From positions 56,317,239 through 56,381,238 of the forward strand of contig OV884012.1 in assembly GCA_930367205.1 (NCBI GenBank): 64,000 nt of DNA, in the 5' to 3' direction. Both the position numbers and the translations under genes were made by a program. The notes beneath the pieces were generated by a model, which was given only the letters and a program-made list of their open reading frames with translations, searched no databases and was not told the origin of the DNA. The number at the start of each line of letters is the position of its first letter. The first letter of the stretch is position 1. This document shows, in pieces, positions 56,650 to 64,000 of this stretch. The DNA comes from Acanthosoma haemorrhoidale (lineage: Eukaryota > Arthropoda > Insecta > Hemiptera > Acanthosomatidae).

Positions 56650-58870
56650 ATTATTAGAATTTGTCATATAACGCGTCACAAAGATTAAGATTATGAAATT
56701 ACATTATACATTGAGAGGCTGGGCTTGAGCGTTTTGACATTCCTCGTTCATTTGACATTCAGCAAGAGCTATAATTTCGATGGAATAGAAATTGTGTACG
56801 AGACCCTTGAACTAAATGACGAGAGGTCTAGAGGATAACGTGAAATCTAATTAATACGTTCCGTTTCTATATACGGTAGCGGTTTTGCCACTCTCTTGCC
56901 GAATAAGGAGATGATGAATAGCTCGCCATTTCTGCCTCCACTTATAGGCCACCTTGGTGTTATTTATCCTCCGTAATTTTACACTCCTCAAAAAAAAAAT
57001 ATGTACATATTATGCCATACAAACACACATTGGAATATTTACGATTAAATAAGTATACTGTTTTTATTTATTTAGTTTTTATCACTCAACTACCTATTAA
57101 TTTGCATGCCTTATGCTGAAATCGGAGGAGAGGTATTTCAACATACATTGCAGTGACAAGGATAAGCATTATGAATGCTCTCGCGGGTTCGACAAGCCTA
57201 AGTCTCCCTCAGTTGATAATTGTCATAAAAGTCGTCTCATGACGCCAGCAACAGTAAAGAAGCGAGAATCAGTGAGATAATATTGAAGACAGAGAAAAAT
57301 TAAGCAGATACTAGTTTATTGTTATATAGAATCAAGTATTTATTTATTTATTACAATTACCCGTACAATTCACTGGTCTGCCTTTCATTCAATTTCAATA
57401 TTACTCAAAAAAAATAATATTGATGAAAATTTACTTAAATAATGGAATCGGTTAAATATTATTCAATAAATGTTTCCTTTCCAAGCATAGTAAAATATTA
57501 ACATTTATAACATTTGATGGTGACCGTACGCAACACATCAAATCCGCTTCCTAGACACGGCCTTTAATTCCTAATTAACATGTGTTGGAACAATACTCAA
57601 ACAATGTTTGAATACAATAATAAACGCTTTATAAAAACATAAGAATGCTAATTTGCACAAAGGTTTCCTCAAAACAACGGACTGAGCTCGTCGAATAGAT
57701 CTATTCCAAACAAAGGTTAACTGGATATTCATATAGGGTTGGCAGAGTCAATTCTTTATGGATTAATCGAAAATCAATTCATAATCAACGGTTAATAGAT
57801 ATTCTAATTATTTTCTATTTTTTACCTACTGGATAAATTAATTAAAACTAAACTCCTTTGCTTTTCCGCGGTATGCACCGACTCCTGATTGTATTTCCTA
57901 CCTGGCCCTTTTTCCGAGTTGTTACTCTGATTTGGATGCGTAATATCCACCCAAAATGTAAAGTTCACTTGAAAATAGCAGCGGAAGAGCTCGTTTATAT
58001 AAATTGCTAGTTTAAGGAAAAGTTATTGTTTTGATGTTAGCACACAATTACCTCAAATACCTGATGGTAACTAAATAAACTTCAATATTTGACATGCACT
58101 TAAAACTATTTGCTATGTTCTCGAAACGTGTCAACACTGATTACAGTTAGACTTACTTGAGAAAAAAGCTAGAAAAACAAATGATCTGTTTTAGAAGTTT
58201 GCGGGCTTCCATTGAAGGAAGCGAGCACATTTTTTTCATTTTCCTTTCTATCTTGCCCGCTCTCCTGTAATGAGGGATACCTGGGACTACAAATGATCTC
58301 AGAACAAAGGAGAAATTTTAGAGTAGAAAAGTCTGGCCAGTAATTAACAAAGCAAAAGTAAAAAAAAACAACAACATCGATCAGCTAAGTTTTCCGGTGT
58401 AATTTTCATTTCGTTAATTTAAATTAGTTTAAAATGTTTCTTTGTAAATGTAGTCTAGTATCAAGCCCCTAAATTTAATGCCAAAAATTTAAAGATTATA
58501 TAATTTAGAATTTATAACTCCAACTGCAGTCATCATCTTAATTAAACAGCTGTAACTTACTAGTTTCTTAAAGTTTTTTATTAGTATGTGTTCAAAACTC
58601 TTGCAAACTCACCCATGCACGGTCGGAACCGTACAATGCCCTCTAACTATGTTATAAGTATAGTATTTCTTCAATGTAATAGTATTATAAAAAGGACTAT
58701 TTAGTATTGAGAATTGTAATTATGTTTCCTTCAAAAGGCTGAAAGTTCCAGTAATAGCAGATAAACAATAAATGATATAATAAAAAGTAATTTAAAAAAA
58801 AATCTTTCACCAAATCTTGGGTTATAATCTCAAGACGAAAGTAACTTTTACAATGTCATAATAAAGAAAG
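56650..58870. other. Unassigned AT-rich sequence
   Basis: No gene, transposon or RNA was recognised. Short homopolymers and an AT-rich composition are all that is seen. Confidence 0.35.
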
Positions 58871-58874
58871 TACG

Positions 58875-59162
58875 TTAAAAAATTCTTCTGCTCCGATCCA
58901 GTCCTGTAAAAGCCATATAAATACTAAAGAAGAAAGCGTGCCCGGATATTATAAAACTTGGACTGTACGAAAATGATCTCGTGGACTCCGTAGAGAGAGG
59001 AGGAGGTGTAGGGGGGGGGTCGTAAACCACAGTCGTAAAGCCTGTGCGCGCTTCGTTCTGGGTCACGGCATCCTGCTGCACAGCAGGCGCGTACTCAGCG
59101 TGTCTTAGCTGTTGTAATATTGTGCAGATCTTGTCCACCGCTGGTCCGTAGTTTAAAAGTAC
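58875..59162 (-). CDS. Candidate coding exon, host gene (59 kb)
   Basis: On the minus strand an acceptor 'actgcttctag' precedes an open frame reading 'LLNYGPAVDKICTILQQLRH', then 'AEYAPAVQQDAVTQNEARTG', then 'VVYDPPPTPPPLSTESTRSF', and reaching a stop at 58875. GC content is well above the surroundings up to about 58980, and the peptide looks natural: a helical start followed by a Pro-rich segment. After about 58965 the translation looks intronic, so a donor probably lies there, but only weak GT candidates are visible. A C8 run could hide an indel. The protein is not identified. Confidence 0.55.
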   Translation of the reverse strand, partial: VLLNYGPAVDKICTILQQLRHAEYAPAVQQDAVTQNEARTGFTTVVYDPPPTPPPLSTESTRSFSYSPSFIISGHAFFFSIYMAFTGLDRSRRIF

Positions 59163-59227
59163 TAGAAGCAGTTGTCACTATCATCAAGTGATGACGATAC
59201 CAAATTATTCCCAAAAGGCATGAAATA

Positions 59228-60095
59228 AAGGGTGTCCCATAACTAACGCAAGATTTGATTTAAATAGAAAACACAGTTTTTAGTATTTTTTTATTGAATT
59301 ATAAAGTAAATAGGATAGGGTTATTTATGGAATAACACATCGGGCAAATGGCCTCCACGACTTTGCTGGCACATACGCACTCTTTTGTTGAAATTTTCCA
59401 TGACCATTTGGCATAAATGTGGTTGAATTTCGTTGATGCAGCGTTGAATTTCCTATTTTAACGCACGGGTGGATGTGGGCTTGTTGACATACACCTTTGA
59501 CTTCAAATAATCCCATAAAAATAAATCTATAGGTTTTAAATCACACGATCTAGGGGGCCAATACTGATCACCGAAACGAGAGAGTACACGACCTAGAAAT
59601 GTCTCATGCAGTATTTGAATTGTTTCATGGGCTGTATCTCCTTGAAACCACATATTGGCCATATCTATATCATCCAATTTCGGCACAAAGAACTGCTTAC
59701 GACTTCGAATTGATGTTCCTGGATTTTCAACAACACTCACGCACTGCTTCGATATTGACATTTGAACGGCTTGTTTTTTGGACGGATCAGTGTGTTTAGT
59801 GTCTCCAACCGATGCAGTCTCCCTAATTTTTTCAATTAATCTCTTTACAGTTGATGAAGTCAAAACACTATTCCGACCATATTTTGTATGAAATTTTCGA
59901 ACTGCGGCCGCCAAACTTTCACTTTTTTTGAGATAATGTTCAACAATAAAGACACGTTGTTCTATCGTGTAACACTCCATTTTTACTAACCCTTAACTGC
60001 CAGCTGTCAGATTGTTTTGTTTTTTTAGGGTTGCCACCACTTTACTGCACAAATGGTGGCAAATTCAAATCTTGCGTTAATTCTGGGCCACCCTT
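59228..60095 (-). mobile_element. Tc1/mariner-superfamily element, internally deleted
   Basis: 868 bp with imperfect TIRs of about 35 bp, 'aagggtgtcccataactaac' on the left and, reversed, 'aagggtggcccagaattaac' on the right, both continuing into 'gcaagatttga'. Each end is next to TA (59226-59227 and 60096-60097), the usual target duplication. It carries one transposase gene on the minus strand with an internal deletion and a premature stop. It is non-autonomous, but TIRs are well kept. Confidence 0.88.
59321..59980 (-). pseudogene. Tc1/mariner-like transposase, deleted and with a premature stop
   Basis: Starts 'MECYTIEQRVFIVEHYLKKS' with a helix-turn-helix region ending 'TVKRLIEKIRETASV', the insect IS630/Tc1-type N-terminus (DUF4817-like). 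It then jumps to the C-terminal catalytic part, 'MANMWFQGDTAHETIQILHE' and 'WPPRSCDLKPIDLFLWDYLK'. The middle, including the first catalytic Asp, is missing; the block usually reading 'WFQQDGATAHT' has lost residues. The third Asp is plausibly kept in 'CDLKPIDLFLW'. An in-frame TAG interrupts it at about 59453, after which the native end 'EIQRCINEIQPHL' to 'GGHLPDVLFHK' continues to 59321. Confidence 0.85.
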
Positions 60096-60099
60096 TACT

Positions 60100-61040
60100 T
60101 ACTGACCTTATGCCTACAAATATATTACTTGAGAAAAGAAGTCCTAGCGCGAATTAAGCGTAACAGAGGAAATAAATCGAAAAGTAACGATACGATTAAT
60201 ACTTTCAAGAACGAAATATTTTTAATTCTAAAGTCGTCGTGAATCCGGACATAACATTTTTCATAACATACCTTAGAAATAAGTAATGAAATAAATCTTA
60301 TCTAGATGGAAAATTATTTATTAGATGCAAAGAACATAATAAACAAAAAAAAAAAAACAATTCTACCAGCATCAACAGGAGGAAAGGCATCATGAGGCTG
60401 CACTACACGAATGATAGAAAATAATTAACTAGCTTGCATATAGATTGAATTAGATTTCCTAACATCGGAATATATAAATCAAAATAAAATAAAAAATAAA
60501 CATACGTACGCTAAGAAACCAGCTCCTTCCGTACCTCCTAAATAAAGAGAGTCGAAAGTGTAGTAGAGATAACCAACACATTTTAACAGTCTGACTTTAC
60601 TTAAATAATTTTAAAATTTGATGATTTTTTATAACATAAATTAAGTGAGTAGCTATGGATTAACGTATTACGGTGTAGTCTATTAATTAGTTATTTGTGG
60701 GTCGAATTTTATAATAGATAAAATGGACAACCTGACTATCAGCAGTTCAGACCTTTTAATATTTTTAAATAGGTTTTATTTATCCATATTTCTTAATTGT
60801 CCCTTTTAATAATTAATTTCGTTTGTATCCGCATACACAGTCGCTGTTTCAAACATATGCCTTTTTATTTCAGTTGGAAATCTTAGAAATTATTCGTAAA
60901 TCGCGTGTAGTAGTTAAATGAGACTACTTCTTGACATCAATTGAAGCGAGTAATCTCTCATTACGAGATATTAGACAAGTGATAGAAAAAAATAATATGA
61001 TGCCGTGCCGCCCTGAGGAATACAAACCGTTATAACAAAC
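60100..61040. other. Unassigned AT-rich sequence
   Basis: Nothing recognisable beyond A-rich runs such as 60346-60358. Confidence 0.35.
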
Positions 61041-61044
61041 AAAG

Positions 61045-61174
61045 CAAGGCTTTCTGTAAACAAAGTAAGGCTTTCTGTAAACAAAGCAAGGCTTTCTGTA
61101 AACAAAGCTGGCTTTCTGTAAACAAAGCAAGCCTTTCTGTAAACAAAGCAAGGCTTTCTGTAAACAAAGCTGGC
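61045..61174 (-). repeat. 21-bp minisatellite, about six units
   Basis: Units of 20-21 bp containing 'ctttctgtaaacaaag' repeat six times, with the variable start alternating between 'aagg', 'aagc' and 'tgg'. Most units are 21 bp (divisible by three), so the minus strand reads a repeated 'FVYRKPC' peptide, almost certainly fortuitous. Confidence 0.9.
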
Positions 61175-61179
61175 TTTAC

Positions 61180-64000
61180 TAATGACCAACTAACGGACTT
61201 TAAATAGAGAGATAATAACGGATGGCAAACTTATAAACCAATTTGACACAGCTACCCACAGGTTGCTAGGCGAACTATGAACAATTAAACAACCGGTCTT
61301 CGAGACTTCACCATCGAGACCTGTCCGTCTCCTTCAGTCCAACACCTCGCTAGTTGTTCTGTTGTCATGTTCTCCTCGAGTCAACATCTGATTCTTCACG
61401 ACGGTTTAAGCAGGAGATCAACATTCCAAAACCAGTAGAACGTTAGTTAAATAATATATTTTCAGCTCCCTAAATTAAACATTAAACTGCACTATGTAGT
61501 TATACTACGCAATAGCATCATCTGATAATCATATTGCAATATCATTCCACATAACAGATTTATTCCTATAAAAGACTAATAAATCATTCTACTATAAAAA
61601 CCAAAGGTATCGCTTATTGTTTTAACTTCACAACCAGAGAGAAAAATCATAAAGGGGAGTGAAGAGTTGGGCTCAAGAAAACTTTTTTACGGGGGAATTC
61701 CTACTAAATAAACACAATTCTGCATTACCAAATGTTTTATATAAATAGTAACCTAAGGCTATCCTATGAAATGAAATTAATGCAACTGTACGTCGCAAGG
61801 TTCAAATCTAAAACCAGCATATAATAAAAAAAACCAGAAAATTTCCCTCAAAAATGTGATTTCTTTACTGCACATTCTTCATTAGAAATAGGTCATGCTA
61901 TACATCTAGATGAGACACTGGATATTAGATATTTGGATATTTAGATAGAGATTAATAAAAATTATTACGTTAGTTAAATATTACTAGAACTGGAATTTAT
62001 ATGTAATAAAGAAGTAAAATATGTACATACATATGTATGAGAAATATATAGCTAATAATCACGTGGTCAAAATTTCATAACACCATACATACATATTCAG
62101 TCGATATTAATTATGAACCCTTTATAGCACAGTACTCAAAATCGATAAAATAGTTTAACTGTCTTGCATTCAGTGAGTAATTACCAAGCTTTCCTGTTCA
62201 TTGTTACTTACTGAGCCGCTGTGAGCCAGACTTGTGTTGTGAATCACATACAAAACATATTAATATTTGCGTAGTAATCGGTGCACAGTATGAGTTCTAC
62301 ATTTATATACGTTTGTAATTTGGATATATTTAAAAAATATAGATAGTTTATGATTAGCCAGTTAATTGGCTTACTCATTTAGCCAGTTATATGCCTTAGA
62401 CAGTGTCAAGCTCCTTAGTATATAGGGCGGGTGACAGCCCGGGTGAGATATTTTATATATTTATTATACAGTATGTGTTTGGTAGATAGTACAAATTAAT
62501 GCGTGATCGGACAATTTATCTTTTCTCAATTCGAGACGACCTTTGCCAAAATATTATTAAAGCAAATATTCTATTAAGTGATATGATATATTCAAGTGTA
62601 ATTGAACTTCGCTTTTTCCATTTCGGTGAGTAAAAAAAAATGATCCATCTTTATATATCCATAATTTTATCCATATGATTTATATATATATATATATATA
62701 TTTTAGAACATTTACATACTTTTTAATAGTTTTACCTTAGAGTGTTTTGGTCAAGTATTTTTTTACCAGTATACCTTTCCCAAAAACTCATGAAATGGAA
62801 TTGTTAATTTAAAAATGTTAAAAGGGGCTATTGGCAATAACTAAAACACTCATACTCTTGTTTTCGTTGGAAGTTAGCTTGTATATAAACCACTATTTCA
62901 CCTTTACGGTATAATATCGATACTTCAACTGAACAGAAGATCAATATAAATTATGAGTGGTTAAGGGGTTCCGTATATTGAGCAAAATAAACAATTTTTA
63001 ATATAATCATTTAAAAACAAAAAAAAAAAAAAAATCCGACACACAGTTTATCATTTCTCCAAAACTGAATTCTTCAAAGTACACATTTCTCAGTCTATTC
63101 ATCAAAATAAATAGGGCAACTTGTTCCAAGAATGCAACACGCAGAGTAAATTATTCTTCTCAAATTCCCATATTTCAACTCAAGTGACAAATTAAATTTA
63201 ATTTAAAAAAAGTACGTAAAGCTCCCAAAAAATACGTAACAAAAAAAGTAAGAATCTGTAAGAAATATTGCAAAGTAATGTGGTTTCACTGAATCATGTA
63301 AAAATGAAAAAGAAAATTATCTGAATTTAATTATAATGCCTAAGAATGTATAGTAATCGATGATATGTTTGATTATGCTCTGGGAAAAATATATATATCT
63401 CATTCATAATTATTACATCCTTAATAATTAATTTAATCGATAATTCAATTATAAGATAAAACTGATTGTTTAACAAAGTATTTTTTATTATATCTATGAA
63501 ATGTAACAAAACTCTTTAGCGTCCCCACAAGAAGTAGTAACTATTAATACCTAAATGACCACACATAGCCAAGTGAGTTACTCGGGTGAGCAACAGGTCC
63601 AACACTGCCCACGTATGAAATATAGTCAGCACATAAAAATAGTAGCTTGTGCTGACGAAAGCACTCGTTTATATGATAATAATAGTATCCTTATTATAGG
63701 AAGCCGAAGGTGTTGTGTTATAATTCATCGATCAAAGTTCAAAATCAGCAATAATACCTGACGATTTTAGGTTACATGTACAAACAGTACAGCCAATTAT
63801 CATTTAAGATAACAAAATATTCAAATCACATTTACAATCAAAAGAGTTGAAAACCGCAAACTACTGTAATGTCTCCGATATCCAACATATCATAACTAAC
63901 GTTACAAAATTATACAAGTTTCAAATATAACATGTTAAATTTTTAAAATTCTATCAAGAATTGTGCGACATACGTATTTTTGGGTGACGATGTCTTTAAA
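61180..64000. other. Unassigned AT-rich sequence to the window end
   Basis: Contains a TA microsatellite near 62682-62701 and A-rich tracts. No exon, RNA gene or transposon was recognised. The short frame at 63555-63761 has no supporting feature. Confidence 0.35.

Noticed and set aside
60924..61189. Repeat peptide frames rich in 'FVYRKPC' on the minus strand
   Set aside because: Translation of a 21-bp minisatellite; unit length changes break the frame.

Overview
This is a eukaryotic window. It is AT-rich, has almost no long host reading frames, and carries a dense load of arthropod-type transposable elements: Ty3/gypsy, Ty1/copia, jockey-clade LINEs, Tigger/pogo, IS630/Tc1/mariner and piggyBac-like. 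The short coding segments bounded by GT/AG splice signals, lying far apart on one strand, suggest that much of the window is the intronic territory of one large minus-strand gene in an insect. The insect assignment is inferred from element types only. No tRNA, rRNA, CRISPR or prokaryotic gene was recognised.

Host signal. Four candidate coding exons lie on the minus strand at about 58.9-59.2, 43.7-43.9, 31.1-31.6 and 16.7-16.8 kb. The 31 kb exon (512 bp) is GC-rich and encodes repeated Arg-Arg-x-Ser motifs. A juxtaposed acceptor/donor at 19.49 kb looks like a recursive splice site in the intron between the 31 kb and 16.7 kb exons. I could not identify the gene.

Left part (0-15 kb). A 3' LINE remnant at 0.6-1.3 kb carries a 37-bp tandem repeat. 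A 2.5-kb structure with long inverted arms (4.87-5.53 and 6.87-7.40 kb) follows. Next to it, a complete Ty3/gypsy element (7416-12785, minus strand) has identical 184-bp LTRs, a TATA target duplication, a tRNA-Phe primer site, and gag and pol in one frame separated by a single TGA.

Middle (15-46 kb). Mostly unassigned AT-rich sequence, with LINE 3' ends at 25 kb (minus), 36.7-37.7 kb and 44.1-44.8 kb. There is also a mariner fragment at 36.1 kb, a 30-bp minisatellite at 35.7 kb and a piggyBac-like remnant at 41.6-42.6 kb.

Right part. 46184-55618 is a nested island. A degenerate Tigger/pogo element, with TIRs at both ends and minus-strand transposase pieces, was split by two tandem jockey LINE copies flanked by a 12-bp target repeat. 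It was split again by a copia element (52262-55429) with identical 168-bp LTRs and a 5-bp duplication, which has lost its reverse transcriptase/RNase H region. Further right are a decayed LINE (55.9-56.6 kb), the 59 kb candidate exon, a Tc1/mariner-like element with TA duplication (59228-60095) and a 21-bp minisatellite (61.05-61.17 kb).
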